Source: Rhizophagus prolifer (Eukaryota; Glomeromycota; Glomeromycetes; Glomerales; Glomeraceae). Taken from it: 64,000 nt of DNA. The notes beneath the pieces were generated by a model. That model had not been told where the DNA came from. It was given only the letters and a program-made list of their open reading frames with translations, and did not search any database. Below are positions 17,727-26,466 of the stretch, one piece after another. Numbering within the stretch: position 1 is the stretch's first letter; each line of letters opens with the position of its first letter. The translations under genes and the position numbers were made by a program. Location: NCBI GenBank assembly GCA_019425655.1, contig NQWY01024832.1:57364-121363 (forward strand), given 5' to 3'.

Positions 17727-18593
17727 TCAATTGAATTTTAAATAAGGCTCATTAAAATACTTACTCGGCTTAATATAAATCTTCTGTGTTTCCGCATCAA
17801 AAATCCAAATGAATCTCCTGATCAAATCAGCGCCAAAATAACTCACCTTTTGTGTTTTAATATCTCCTGCGAAAAAACCGGCAGGAACATCTTTCATACT
17901 GATATCCGTAACAACTAATTCAGGTAAAGATCCTTGTTTTGTAATTACACTTTTCCCGGCAGAATTTTTAAACGTTTTTTCACCAGTGATTTTCAGCTTT
18001 CTGCTTAGGTCTTTTGAATCCGCAAACGCGTTGCTGTAAAGCAAACCTCCGGAATAACCCGATTGCAGAAGGAAATTAGTTTCAAAGGACTCTGTTCCCA
18101 TTTTATTTTCGCCGACGAGAAAAATTTGCCCGTCCTGATTGGTTGTGTAAGAAACTTCCTTATAATCTGTGGTATCGGGAAGTTTGTTATAGATCACGAA
18201 TTGATTGTTATCAAAATCGATTTGATATGTTTTGCCTTTGAAAATTCCGGTTCCTATTTTTCCGTCAGCTTCCTGTCCTGTCAATTCGTTGTCATAGAAC
18301 CTGATGCTTTTCCACTCCAGATTTCCAATTTTGACCGAATTATTTTCGCTGATTTCGTCCTTAAAAACAATACTTTTTGCTGGTCTTGATCTTTGGGGAG
18401 AAATAGAAGCATCTTCCATCGAGATCTGGAACATCAGATTCAAAGAATCCTTATCGTTTACTAACGTTTTTACAATAATGTTATTATACTTTGTAATCCT
18501 GAAAGGAATGATTTGCTGAGAATTAATCAAAATTCCTGAAAGAATGGATAAAGTGATAATTGTGTTTTTTATGAACATTGTTTTAATTTTCAT
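17727..18593 (-). CDS. secreted retropepsin-like protein lacking catalytic Asp
   Basis: 288 residues with an N-terminal signal peptide (hydrophobic TIITLSILSGILI). The fold pattern is that of bacterial aspartic-protease-like proteins with two lobes: LNLMFQISMEDAS where the first Asp-Thr-Gly would stand, FLLQSGYSGGLLY where the second would stand, and the typical end FGADLIRRFIWIFDAETQKIYIKPS. Both positions where Asp is expected hold Gln, so proteolysis by the classical mechanism is unlikely. It may bind peptides, or be a non-catalytic relative. It lies between two divergent or convergent single genes and is not in an operon. Confidence 0.75.
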   Translation of the reverse strand: MKIKTMFIKNTIITLSILSGILINSQQIIPFRITKYNNIIVKTLVNDKDSLNLMFQISMEDASISPQRSRPAKSIVFKDEISENNSVKIGNLEWKSIRFYDNELTGQEADGKIGTGIFKGKTYQIDFDNNQFVIYNKLPDTTDYKEVSYTTNQDGQIFLVGENKMGTESFETNFLLQSGYSGGLLYSNAFADSKDLSRKLKITGEKTFKNSAGKSVITKQGSLPELVVTDISMKDVPAGFFAGDIKTQKVSYFGADLIRRFIWIFDAETQKIYIKPSKYFNEPYLKFN

Positions 18594-18644
18594 GGTTTTT
18601 CAAATTTAATAAAATAGCTTTACTTTGAACAATAATTTCTGTCA

Positions 18645-19160
18645 ATGTTAGATTTTTTAGAAACCGAATTGTTTTGGGAAACAAAAACCTTAAAACGAAA
18701 TGAACTTCTTAAAACTTCCGGAACGATAGATACGAATGTCTATTTTGTACAACAAGGAAGTATCCGGATTTTTATCGAAGATGAAAATGAGGAACGGATT
18801 ATCAGGTTTGGTTATCAAGGCAATATTATTGTTTCGCTGGATTCATTTTTGTCCGGCAAACCTTCGGAATTTTATATCCAGGCGATTAAAGCTTCAACTG
18901 TCAAAATAGCTTCTAAAAAAGATTTTTATGAACTTATCAATTCCAGCAATGAGAATCTGAAACTTTGGAGTTCAATCCTGGAAGATCTGGTTTTACAGCA
19001 GATTGAACGCGAAAAAGATTTGTTGTACAGTTCTCCGAAAATCCGCTACGAAAGAGTCTTGAAAAGAAGTCCGAAATTATTTCAGGAAATCCCGAATAAA
19101 TACATTGCTAATTATCTCAGGATGTCGCCGGAAACCTTGTCGAGATTGAAAAAATCTTGA
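18645..19160 (+). CDS. Crp/Fnr family transcriptional regulator
   Basis: 171 residues. Residues about 10-110 form a cyclic-nucleotide-binding-like beta roll (VYFVQQGSIRIFIEDENEER), and the C-terminal part carries a short winged helix (YIANYLRMSPETLSRLKKS) with the typical ETLSR recognition helix. No Fnr-type cysteine cluster is visible, so an oxygen-sensing iron-sulfur role is unlikely. The protein is shorter than E. coli Crp, as is common for this group in Bacteroidota. DinB follows 49 bases downstream on the same strand. Confidence 0.88.
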   Translation: MLDFLETELFWETKTLKRNELLKTSGTIDTNVYFVQQGSIRIFIEDENEERIIRFGYQGNIIVSLDSFLSGKPSEFYIQAIKASTVKIASKKDFYELINSSNENLKLWSSILEDLVLQQIEREKDLLYSSPKIRYERVLKRSPKLFQEIPNKYIANYLRMSPETLSRLKKS

Positions 19161-19209
19161 CTTTAATCAATCTTTTTATCAATGAAGTTTTAGACTTTTG
19201 TGAAAAATT

Positions 19210-19767
19210 TTGACGATGACAATTCCAATTATTCAATTACTTAACGAACTTAAAATCATTACTGAAAATAATATCGAATTTGCCAAATCACTGCAGAATC
19301 AAAGTAATGAAACACTGAATTTCAGAACATCGGAAAATAGCTGGAGTGTTTTGGAATGTTTGGAACATCTTAATTTTTACGGTCAATTCTATCTTCCTGA
19401 AATCGAAAACCGAATCAATGAAAGTCGCTTTTCCGCAAAAAAGCCAGATTTCAAAAGTGGAATTTTGGGTAATTATTTTGCTAATATGATGCTTCCGAAA
19501 GAAAAGCTCAATAAGATGAAAACTATGAAAACGGCCAATCCGATTCATAAGAAACTAGACAAATCGGTTATTGAAGAATTTATCAATCAGCAAAATAAAA
19601 TGCTCGAATTGCTGGAAAAAGCAAAAACCATTGATTTGGAAAAAACCAAAACTTCAATCAGCATTTCAAAGTTGATAAAGCTGAAATTAGGCGATACTTT
19701 TCGATTCGTTATTTACCACAATTTGAGACATGTCAGACAAGCTGAGAGTGTTGTGAAAAATATTTAA
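19210..19767 (+). CDS. DinB family protein
   Basis: 185 residues, start ATG 19210. Four-helix DinB/YfiT fold with metal-binding histidines: WSVLECLEHLNFYGQFY early and FVIYHNLRHVRQAESV at the end, the standard placement of the His triad. Members act as metal-dependent thiol S-transferases or remain uncharacterised. The upstream Crp-type regulator may control it. It converges with the methyltransferase gene, leaving one base between the stops. Confidence 0.88.
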   Translation: MTMTIPIIQLLNELKIITENNIEFAKSLQNQSNETLNFRTSENSWSVLECLEHLNFYGQFYLPEIENRINESRFSAKKPDFKSGILGNYFANMMLPKEKLNKMKTMKTANPIHKKLDKSVIEEFINQQNKMLELLEKAKTIDLEKTKTSISISKLIKLKLGDTFRFVIYHNLRHVRQAESVVKNI

Positions 19768-19768
19768 A

Positions 19769-21358
19769 TTACCTTTTCAAAAGATTAATACTCACTGTAG
19801 CCAACTCAGAATCCGGGAATTTTTTGAAAAGATTGGTGTCCGGTTCTAGTCCTGATTCTTTACAAATCCTGTGAAATACATCGACTTCTACAATGTACTG
19901 ATCAGAAAATCCGTGTGTGGCGTCATAAGCTGTTGCAGCTGTCAATCCCAGGTTTTTGGAAGTGATTTCCGGTGAAAGCGTATGCAGTTCAATTAACAAC
20001 AGCCCGAATTTTTCTACATAAGGTGTCCATTTTTTGAGATGATTCAGAAGATTTTCCTCCACATCTTTGTTGGATAATCGTTTTCCACGGAACGCAAAAG
20101 CGCCGGTTGATGTGCTGATTCTATTGCTATTAGTTTCCAATACGTCTTCCCAAATCCTGTTGTGGTCAAGGAATGTCCTGATGTTTAACAAATCTCCTAA
20201 TCCAATATTATAATCTGAATGTAAATCTTCCGCCAGTTGTTTCGGATTTCCAATGTCGCCCCAAATCACTTTTGCCCAGATGTCATTCTTGATCAGATTG
20301 GCTCTTGTCACTTTTAGCGCAGCCTGGTTATAATCTGCACCAACCAGAAACAAAGGATATTCTTCCAGGTGTTTTCCTCGCAGAGTCTGTCTTTCGATGA
20401 TCTCATAAAGATGTTGCAAAAGCGCTCCGTTTCCGCAGCCCATATCAAGGATTCCTTTCGGTTGTTCTTCCAAAGGACGATTGAAAATCTCGATGATAAA
20501 CTCATCAATCACTTTGAAATAGGTCAGATGTGCGCCACCGCTTCCCCAGACATTCATTTCACGGTTCACATGGATCTCATCTTCGCCGTCTTCGATTTCT
20601 CTGATTTCTGAAGCTTTCCCGAAAATCAATTGATTCAGTTTTGAGAACATTGGAAGATAAGAAACCGTTACGCCATAAGCCGTTGCGCGTCTTGCGAAAA
20701 ATAATCCGGTTTCGGTGAACTGGAAGTTTTTCCCTTTCTTGGAGAACCAACCAAGTTCAGAAAGATAATCAAGGATTTTTCCAAAATATTCCGGGTTCTT
20801 ATGGAATTCTTCTGCGCTGAAACTGGCCTCCATAAAGTACTTGTGGAACATTCCGCTCATTCCCAACTTGATGATGATTGGGCCGACTAATGCACCTTCG
20901 ATATGTTTTTGAATTTGGTAATTCAGAGAAGATTCGTCATCAATCTCATTCAGAAAAGATTTGTATTTCTCAAAAATCTGAATCCATTTTTTGCATAGAT
21001 CTTCAGTCAATTCTTTTGAATTAATGACATCGTCATCTGCCAGGAAATTGGCTAAATCAACATAGATATTCTGATAAGAAAAAGCTTGTTCGGTTTTAGA
21101 ATTCTTTGAGATTTTAATAATGTCGGATTGATTATCAAGCTGATAGTTCAAAAACCCCTGAGAAGCTAAAACACGTAAGGCCACATTCAGATAGCCTTCG
21201 TTAACTTCGAATTTTTTATTGATTTCGGAAAGTTCCAGATTGTCATTAGTTAAAATAAAATCCAAAACATTTTTCTTTGACAAAGCTGAAATCACTGGCG
21301 CTGTAACAATGCCGTCGAGATGTCTGAAAATAGATTCACGAAGTTTTCTCTTGTCCAT
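19769..21358 (-). CDS. SAM-dependent class I methyltransferase with winged-helix N-terminus
   Basis: About 529 residues from ATG 21358 (MDKRKLRESIFRHLDG); a further upstream start would be TTG. The N-terminal half resembles dimerisation/winged-helix domains of O-methyltransferases and seems to occur twice (ISALSKKNVLDFIL and LSELGWFSKKGKNFQFTETG). The C-terminal half has the SAM-binding motif ILDMGCGNGALLQHLY and the acidic strand in LFLVGADYNQAAL. The substrate cannot be told from sequence. The gene stands alone, divergent from ada. Confidence 0.82.
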   Translation of the reverse strand: MDKRKLRESIFRHLDGIVTAPVISALSKKNVLDFILTNDNLELSEINKKFEVNEGYLNVALRVLASQGFLNYQLDNQSDIIKISKNSKTEQAFSYQNIYVDLANFLADDDVINSKELTEDLCKKWIQIFEKYKSFLNEIDDESSLNYQIQKHIEGALVGPIIIKLGMSGMFHKYFMEASFSAEEFHKNPEYFGKILDYLSELGWFSKKGKNFQFTETGLFFARRATAYGVTVSYLPMFSKLNQLIFGKASEIREIEDGEDEIHVNREMNVWGSGGAHLTYFKVIDEFIIEIFNRPLEEQPKGILDMGCGNGALLQHLYEIIERQTLRGKHLEEYPLFLVGADYNQAALKVTRANLIKNDIWAKVIWGDIGNPKQLAEDLHSDYNIGLGDLLNIRTFLDHNRIWEDVLETNSNRISTSTGAFAFRGKRLSNKDVEENLLNHLKKWTPYVEKFGLLLIELHTLSPEITSKNLGLTAATAYDATHGFSDQYIVEVDVFHRICKESGLEPDTNLFKKFPDSELATVSINLLKR

Positions 21359-21438
21359 AAAACTGTTGATTTTCTGTTTTGGAAGATAAAAATTTTCCTT
21401 TAATATTGACAAAGAAAAAATACTTGTTCATTTTTCGG

Positions 21439-21469
21439 TTGTTGATTGGTTACGGAACATCTACATTTG
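21439..21469 (+). promoter_or_regulatory. promoter of ada
   Basis: TTG at 21439-21441, 20 bases, then TACATTTG at 21462-21469, a full match to the flavobacterial consensus. The start codon ATG 21491 follows about 16 bases after the expected transcription start. Confidence 0.65.
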
Positions 21470-21490
21470 TATCATTCAAGACAATCAATT

Positions 21491-22534
21491 ATGGAATTGA
21501 GTAGCGAAATAATGTATCAGGCATCGTTTGAAAAGGATCCCGAATTCGAAGGGGTTTTTTGGATGGGTGTGAAAACGACAGGGATTTTCTGCCGGCCGAC
21601 TTGTACTGCAAGAAAGCCAAAGCCGGAAAATGTCGAGTTTTTTAACAGTGCAAGAGATGCTATTTTGAAAGGTTACAGACCTTGTAAAGTCTGCAAACCG
21701 CTGGAAAATCCTAACGAAACGCCAATTGAAATTCAAAAATTAATGGATGAATTATCTGCAAATCCAAGTTTGAAATTCAAAGACGTTGATTTGGTTGAGC
21801 GTGGCTTACAGCCAACGACAGTGAAACGCTGGTTTCTAAAGCATCACGGGATGACTTTTCACGCTTTCCAAAGATCATTCAAAATCAATTCGGCTTTCAA
21901 GAAACTACAGCAAGGCGAGACTGTTCTGGATGTAGCTTTGGAAAATGGTTATGAAAGCTTAGGCGGGTTCAATGAAAGCTTCAGATCAATTATCGGGACT
22001 TCTCCTAAAAATTCGAAAATGGAAAAAATTGTTGACCTCAAAAGAATTGAAACACCACTCGGAACAATGATTGCCTGCGCCAACGAAAACGGAATCTGTA
22101 TGCTGGAATTCTCCGACAGAAAATCCTTATCAAAAGAGTTTGAAGATATTTCGAAATATTTCAAAGCGAATATCATACAGGGCGAGAATCCTCACTTCAA
22201 AACTTTGGAAACAGAATTAGAAGAATATTTCGAAGGAAAAAGATTAGATTTTACAGTCCCGTTGGCACCGGTTGGTACCGATTTTCAGAAAAAAGTTTGG
22301 GAAATCCTCAGAACTATTCCTTACGGGACTACCAGAAGTTACCAGCAACAAGCCGATATTCTGGGCAATCCAAAAGCTGTGAGAGCAGTAGCCAACGCTA
22401 ACGGACTTAATAAAATTTCGATTATTATCCCTTGTCATAGAGTGATTGGGACTAATGGAACCCTGACCGGTTATGGTGGTGGAATCTGGCGAAAGCAAAA
22501 GCTGTTGGAGTTGGAAAAAGCGATACTGTTTTAG
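21491..22534 (+). CDS. ada: bifunctional Ada: methyl-DNA sensor and O6-alkylguanine methyltransferase
   Basis: About 347 residues from ATG 21491; a TTG start further upstream would overlap the promoter. The N-terminal zinc domain carries the cysteines GIFCRPTCTARKP and GYRPCKVCKP, where one Cys accepts a methyl group from phosphotriesters. An AraC-type HTH follows (VLDVALENGYESLGGFNESF). The C-terminal transferase domain has IPCHRVIG with the acceptor cysteine and the arginine finger region NPKAVRAVANANGLN. Repairs alkylated DNA and probably activates its own gene. Complete. Confidence 0.95.
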   Translation: MELSSEIMYQASFEKDPEFEGVFWMGVKTTGIFCRPTCTARKPKPENVEFFNSARDAILKGYRPCKVCKPLENPNETPIEIQKLMDELSANPSLKFKDVDLVERGLQPTTVKRWFLKHHGMTFHAFQRSFKINSAFKKLQQGETVLDVALENGYESLGGFNESFRSIIGTSPKNSKMEKIVDLKRIETPLGTMIACANENGICMLEFSDRKSLSKEFEDISKYFKANIIQGENPHFKTLETELEEYFEGKRLDFTVPLAPVGTDFQKKVWEILRTIPYGTTRSYQQQADILGNPKAVRAVANANGLNKISIIIPCHRVIGTNGTLTGYGGGIWRKQKLLELEKAILF

Positions 22535-22560
22535 AAGGCTTCGAGAATCTCAGCCTGACA
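22535..22560 (+). repeat. solitary REP-like hairpin, AGGCT/AGCCT type
   Basis: aaggcttcgagaatctcagc followed by ctgaca, right after the ada stop. Its arms AGGCT/AGCCT close a hairpin of the same design as the elements at 26956-36010. A second copy is at 49280-49306. Downstream, 22566-22620 holds a loose atctgc/atcagc-rich stretch common in Bacteroidota intergenic DNA. Confidence 0.6.
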
Positions 22561-22637
22561 ATAATGTCTCGCAGATTAAACTGATTTTGCAGATTGATTA
22601 AAATCAGCTTAATTTGCTAAATCAGCAAGACCTTAAA

Positions 22638-23009
22638 ATGAAAATTATAGAAGCAGAAGAATTAAAAAATATAGCCAACCTTTGGTTCAAGGCATTCAAC
22701 GAGCAGAATTTAGATGATTTGCTTAGTCTGTATGATGAATCTGCACAGCATTATAGTCCGAAACTTAAAATCAGAGAACCCGACACAAAAGGTTTGATAA
22801 AAGGTAAAAATGCATTGAGGATCTGGTGGAAAGATTGCTTTGAAAGGCTTCCGACTTTGCAATATGAAGTCAATAAGCTGACTGCGGATTCTGAACAGGT
22901 TTTTATGGAATATACCAGGAAAGTGATGGGCGAGGAAGATATGAAAGTAGGAGAGGTTCTGGAAATTAAAGATGGGAAAATTATATGTTCAAGAGTCTAT
23001 CATGGCTGA
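22638..23009 (+). CDS. SnoaL-like/NTF2-fold protein
   Basis: 123 residues from ATG 22638. The pattern FKAFNEQNLDDLLSLYDESAQHYSP is typical for SnoaL-like domains, with the later GLIKGKNALRIWWKDCFERLP and closing beta strands EVLEIKDGKIICSRVYHG. Such cone-shaped folds serve as small enzymes or binding proteins; the substrate is not evident. It lies 28 bases before an acetyltransferase gene with its own promoter. Confidence 0.82.
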   Translation: MKIIEAEELKNIANLWFKAFNEQNLDDLLSLYDESAQHYSPKLKIREPDTKGLIKGKNALRIWWKDCFERLPTLQYEVNKLTADSEQVFMEYTRKVMGEEDMKVGEVLEIKDGKIICSRVYHG

Positions 23010-23016
23010 TATTTTT

Positions 23017-23024
23017 TATCTTTG
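23017..23024 (+). promoter_or_regulatory. -7 promoter element of the acetyltransferase-cupin pair
   Basis: TATCTTTG, full match to TAnnTTTG, 14 bases before ATG 23038. No clear -33 element. Confidence 0.5.
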
Positions 23025-23037
23025 AAAAAAAACAGGA

Positions 23038-23568
23038 ATGAGATTTTCTATCCAACCAACTTTAGAGAACGACTTTGTAAGATTAGTTCCCTTAGAAAAG
23101 GATGATTTTGAACCATTGTTTGCTGTTGCTTCTGATCCGAAGATTTGGGAACAACATCCCAACAAGGACAGGTATAAAAGAGAGGTATTTCAAAATTTCT
23201 TTCAAGGCGCGATGGAAAGCCGGGGCGCTTTCAAGATCATTGAGAAAAATACCGGAGAGATTGCCGGCAGTACAAGGTTCTACGATTACAATTCTGAAGA
23301 TAATTCCATATTCATAGGCTATACTTTTTATGCGACAAAATTCTGGGGTTCCAAACTGAATCCTCAGGTCAAAAGGCTAATGCTGGATTACATCTTCCAG
23401 TTCGTAGATAAGGTCAAATTCCATGTTGGTAAAGATAATATCCGCTCTCAAAAAGCCATGGAAAAATTAGGAGCGAATAGAGTAGATGAGGTTAATGTTG
23501 CCTATTATGGCGAACCGGAAAAGCTGAATGTCGTTTTTGAAATTACTAAAGAAGATTATCAGATATGA
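23038..23568 (+). CDS. GNAT acetyltransferase, RimJ/RimL type
   Basis: 176 residues. The N-terminal pattern LENDFVRLVPLEKDDFEPLF and the later VKFHVGKDNIRSQKAMEKLGA (acetyl-CoA region with the NxxSxxA-like NIRSQKAMEKLG) identify the RimJ/RimL-like GNAT group, which acetylates protein N termini or small amines. Its stop overlaps the cupin start by four bases (ATGA), so the two are co-translated. Confidence 0.88.
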   Translation: MRFSIQPTLENDFVRLVPLEKDDFEPLFAVASDPKIWEQHPNKDRYKREVFQNFFQGAMESRGAFKIIEKNTGEIAGSTRFYDYNSEDNSIFIGYTFYATKFWGSKLNPQVKRLMLDYIFQFVDKVKFHVGKDNIRSQKAMEKLGANRVDEVNVAYYGEPEKLNVVFEITKEDYQI

Positions 23569-23927
23569 AAAAGTACAGAATCCAAGCCAGTCCTTTTATT
23601 GTTCCCACAACCGACGGAAAGTTAATCGAGGAACATTGGGGTAATTCAACCAGAAATTCAGAGATCTCTATTGCTCATATGGTGGCACCGCCCAACTGGA
23701 GCGAACCGCATCAGACACCAGAGTTTGATGAGTTTACGTTGATAATATCCGGGAAAAAGCATTTTGAGATTGATGGTGATTCTGTCATTCTGGAAAAAGG
23801 ACAAAGCATTATGATAGAAAAAGGAGCCAGAGTCCGTTATTCTAATCCGTTTTATGATCCTTGCGAATATATTGCTATATGTCTTCCTGCCTTTTCGATG
23901 GATCTGGTGAACAGGGAAACGGATTGA
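23565..23927 (+). CDS. cupin domain protein
   Basis: 120 residues with a single cupin barrel: EPHQTPEFDEFTLIISGKKH carries the His and Glu of motif 1, and DSVILEKGQSIMIEKGARVRY leads to motif 2. One metal site is likely. Function unknown; the four-base overlap with the acetyltransferase suggests a common small-molecule role. Confidence 0.85.
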   Translation: MKKYRIQASPFIVPTTDGKLIEEHWGNSTRNSEISIAHMVAPPNWSEPHQTPEFDEFTLIISGKKHFEIDGDSVILEKGQSIMIEKGARVRYSNPFYDPCEYIAICLPAFSMDLVNRETD

Positions 23928-23944
23928 TAAATTGATGTACTTAA

Positions 23945-24397
23945 TTACACTTTAGAAATATTGCTTAGTTTTATAAGGCACTTTTGGTAATTTTCTATTT
24001 GTCGTTTTGTCAGAAATCCCATTCTATAGTAGAAGATTCTTTTCCTTTTGGTATTGATCGTTATTACGAGAAAAGAATCCATAAAGCCCTTTCTCATTTT
24101 ACAGGACTCTAATTTATCAATAGGGACTTCCAGAACCGGGGTTACTTTTCTTATTTGAAAAAATGGACGCCTGAGTTTTACAGATATGATATGTTCGGAA
24201 ATATCTACCTCGGTAACTTTTAAAACCGATAACTTCCATACTATCATTACAAAAATCAGAAACAAAAGTATATATACAAGATTATTATTGACCTTAAAAA
24301 AAACTTTTGCAGTACACAGAAAAACAATATCCAAAAACAATAGTAGTAAGAGGATATACATTGTTATTCTGATATTTTTTTTATTACTTAGTTTCAT
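23945..24397 (-). CDS. membrane protein of unknown function, two TM segments
   Basis: 150 residues with two closely spaced hydrophobic helices (ITMYILLLLLFLDIVFLC and YILLFLIFVMIVWKL) and then a basic soluble part (VKLRRPFFQIRKVTPVLEV, MRKGFMDSFLVITINTKRK). The two-helix hairpin plus beta-rich tail resembles bacterial PH-domain-like membrane proteins, but I do not recognise the family. It is 16 bases downstream of the glycosyltransferase and may be co-transcribed with it. Confidence 0.6.
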   Translation of the reverse strand: MKLSNKKNIRITMYILLLLLFLDIVFLCTAKVFFKVNNNLVYILLFLIFVMIVWKLSVLKVTEVDISEHIISVKLRRPFFQIRKVTPVLEVPIDKLESCKMRKGFMDSFLVITINTKRKRIFYYRMGFLTKRQIENYQKCLIKLSNISKV

Positions 24398-24413
24398 TTG
24401 ATGAATCGGTTTT

Positions 24414-25235
24414 TTAAGAAAATACCCACCTCTGTAGTTTCATTTTTGTTTTTCTCAGAAAGTGGTTTTGTTGTTTTAAAATAAATCCGGGGAGGCAGGC
24501 AATCTCTTCTGTGTTTTTTCCATACAGCGATTGGATGTTTCTTCTTTTTGCCGCATCCAGGATGACCTGATGCCAGTTTTTATAAAGCATTTCTTTCTTC
24601 GATTCATCCTGAGATAGGCCTCTTTTATGTTTCCTGTATAAATAGAGGGGCTCTTTTATGAATGTGAAATTACCGGTTTCATATAGCTTAAGGTATAGAT
24701 CCTGGTCAACTGCTGAGCTAAGGTCGGGATTGATGCCGGACGTTTTCTCGTAAGCCGTTTTTTTAAAGCTAAAGAAATGGTTGACTTCAAAAAATATGTT
24801 GAAGAACTTTTGATCTCCATTTTTCACCGCTCCGGAGGATGGAAACATCTTAAGAGCCAGGTTATCTTCACAGAAAAAAAAGCGGGAGTAGACTGCTACG
24901 TTATCTCCGGCATGTTTTTTCAGACTGAGCTCTATGGCATTGTCTGCCAGGGCATCATCGGAATCCAGGAATCCGCAGACCTCACCCGAAGCCAATTCCA
25001 CACATCTTCTTTTTGTAAAACCAACGCCCTTGTTCTCCTTGTTTTTATATAACCTGACCCTGGGATCTTTTTGTGTCAGGGTTTTAATATTTTTAAAGGA
25101 ATCATCCGTAGAACAGTCATCCACGATAATGACCTCAAAATCATCAAAGGATTGATTCAGGAGGCTTTGATAACAAGCCTTGAAATATTCGAAGTTGTTG
25201 TAATGGGCAATAAGAACTGAGAATTTTTTCATCAT
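24414..25235 (-). CDS. glycosyltransferase family 2
   Basis: 273 residues. GT-A fold: FSVLIAHYNNFEYFKACYQS at the start, VIIVDDCSTDDSF for the nucleotide, GFLDSDDALADNA for the DXD-type metal site, and the acceptor-side SSAVDQDLYLKLYETG with the catalytic-base acid region. It probably transfers a sugar to a surface glycan; donor and acceptor are unknown. Internal membrane anchors are absent, so it is likely cytosolic or peripheral. Confidence 0.9.
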   Translation of the reverse strand: MMKKFSVLIAHYNNFEYFKACYQSLLNQSFDDFEVIIVDDCSTDDSFKNIKTLTQKDPRVRLYKNKENKGVGFTKRRCVELASGEVCGFLDSDDALADNAIELSLKKHAGDNVAVYSRFFFCEDNLALKMFPSSGAVKNGDQKFFNIFFEVNHFFSFKKTAYEKTSGINPDLSSAVDQDLYLKLYETGNFTFIKEPLYLYRKHKRGLSQDESKKEMLYKNWHQVILDAAKRRNIQSLYGKNTEEIACLPGFILKQQNHFLRKTKMKLQRWVFS

Positions 25236-25327
25236 TTGTGCTTTAAGAAGGAGTTAATTATTTCATCAAATCAATCCGTTTTTATTTTTTAATTTTCATT
25301 TGTTTTTATTGATATGGGATTTAAAAA

Positions 25328-25364
25328 GCAGCCGGATTGTAAACACTACTAAATCTCCGGCTGC
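25328..25364. repeat. 9-bp perfect inverted repeat in a gene-free gap
   Basis: GCAGCCGGA (25328-25336) and TCCGGCTGC (25356-25364) flank a 19-base loop. No T run follows, so a standard terminator is unlikely. AAACACT occurs three times nearby (about 25341, 25365, 25405). The gap 25236-25480 shows no other gene I can support; a short minus-strand remnant reads DASASSAESVCDAEQY without a start. Confidence 0.5.
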
Positions 25365-25480
25365 AAACACTAAAATGATGTTATTTTGTATTGCTCTGCA
25401 TCACAAACACTTTCTGCTGAACTCGCCGAGGCATCTGTTATTTAACAACTTCCTTTTTCGCCTGGGATGGCAAGTTGCTT

Positions 25481-25702
25481 TTATAGTTTCTCATCTTTTG
25501 GCTGAGTATATAAAGTAATTACTCTATCATAGTTATCAAATTCTACAATTAATATTGTTTTCTCTCCAAGCCAGTAGTTGCTCAGGATATAAACCCATTC
25601 TTTTGAGTGACACAGTTTAGGAAGTCTATCAAGGTTTAACAGAAGTTCCAATTTGGACAACCCGATAAATCTGGCAATATCTTTAGTAATAATGTTTTTC
25701 AT
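25481..25702 (-). CDS. small hypothetical protein
   Basis: 73 residues, start ATG 25702 (MKNIITKDIARFIGLSKLEL). The second half forms predicted beta strands with many aromatic residues (KEWVYILSNYWLGEKTILIV). No family recognised. It lies 23 bases downstream of the AraC-type gene on the same strand, so the two are probably co-transcribed. The coding-like composition and spacing support it as a real gene, but only moderately. Confidence 0.55.
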   Translation of the reverse strand: MKNIITKDIARFIGLSKLELLLNLDRLPKLCHSKEWVYILSNYWLGEKTILIVEFDNYDRVITLYTQPKDEKL

Positions 25703-25725
25703 ATTGTTATGGATTGGAATATAGT

Positions 25726-26094
25726 TTAACCTTTATACTCCCTGCGGAAGTTACCCGGGGTCTGGCCTGTCCTGTTTTTGAAAAACTTTGAAAAGTTAGA
25801 CGGATCATAGGTGAAGGTTCTTGCAATTGCAGCAATGGATACATCTGCTTTCAGTAACATTTCCTTTGTCTTTTCTATAATTTTAAAATCGTAGAAATAG
25901 CCCGGGTGGTTTCCAAATTCGCGTTGTATAATATCTATAAGATGCTTATGGGAAACCGCAAGCTCAGAAGCAATCTTGTTGAGCTCCATAAGATCAGTTG
26001 TTCTTGCAGCGACAACATCGTCTATATGCCTGTCCAGTAATGCTATATACTTCTCGGAGATTTCTTTACTCCTGCTTTTCTTTTGTTCTTCCAT
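25726..26094 (-). CDS. AraC-type HTH protein, DNA-binding domain only
   Basis: 122 residues. Double helix-turn-helix of the AraC/XylS family: LNKIASELAVSHKHLIDIIQ and then VSIAAIARTFTYDPSNFSKF FKNRTGQTPGNFRRE. There is no N-terminal sensor domain, only about 30 charged residues. It stands downstream of the two overlapping HTH genes and upstream of the small gene at 25481. Confidence 0.85.
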   Translation of the reverse strand: MEEQKKSRSKEISEKYIALLDRHIDDVVAARTTDLMELNKIASELAVSHKHLIDIIQREFGNHPGYFYDFKIIEKTKEMLLKADVSIAAIARTFTYDPSNFSKFFKNRTGQTPGNFRREYKG

Positions 26095-26130
26095 TCATAT
26101 TGTGTTTTTTAGAATTCAATAGATTTGTAG

Positions 26131-26466
26131 TTATACTATAAACATCTTTTTCCATCTGGCTACTGAGTTGCGGCTAAGACCGAAATGCCTGGCCAGCTGG
26201 ATATTATTCAGGTTATTCTTTTTCTGGTAGTCAAGAATATGGAGAATGTCCGACTTGTTGTAAGAGCGGTATTTTTGACTGGGCTTTTGAGATTCTCCGA
26301 AGATCCTTCTGTTCAGTTCCAGGATATCTATCACGGAAAGATGCTTTTTAGCGAGCAGCCGCTCGCACTCCGCTATCTTTTCAGGATATTGCTTATCAAG
26401 TATATCCGAATAGATCAATTTGAAATCCGGTACAGCTTTTTTTATTCTTCGTGTTTTATGATCCAT
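26131..26466 (-). CDS. HTH protein, transposase-like
   Basis: 111 residues with a C-terminal helix-turn-helix (NIQLARHFGLSRNSVARWKK) of the kind seen in small transposase subunits and in Fis-like regulators. No DDE or other catalytic domain is visible. Its start overlaps the preceding gene by 25 bases. Both may be chromosomal regulators that are often labelled transposase. Confidence 0.7.
   Translation of the reverse strand: MDHKTRRIKKAVPDFKLIYSDILDKQYPEKIAECERLLAKKHLSVIDILELNRRIFGESQKPSQKYRSYNKSDILHILDYQKKNNLNNIQLARHFGLSRNSVARWKKMFIV

Noticed and set aside
25300-25518. Plus-strand frame of 72 codons in the gap after the glycosyltransferase gene
   Set aside because: It crosses the palindrome, overlaps the minus-strand gene at 25481 and shows no protein-like pattern.
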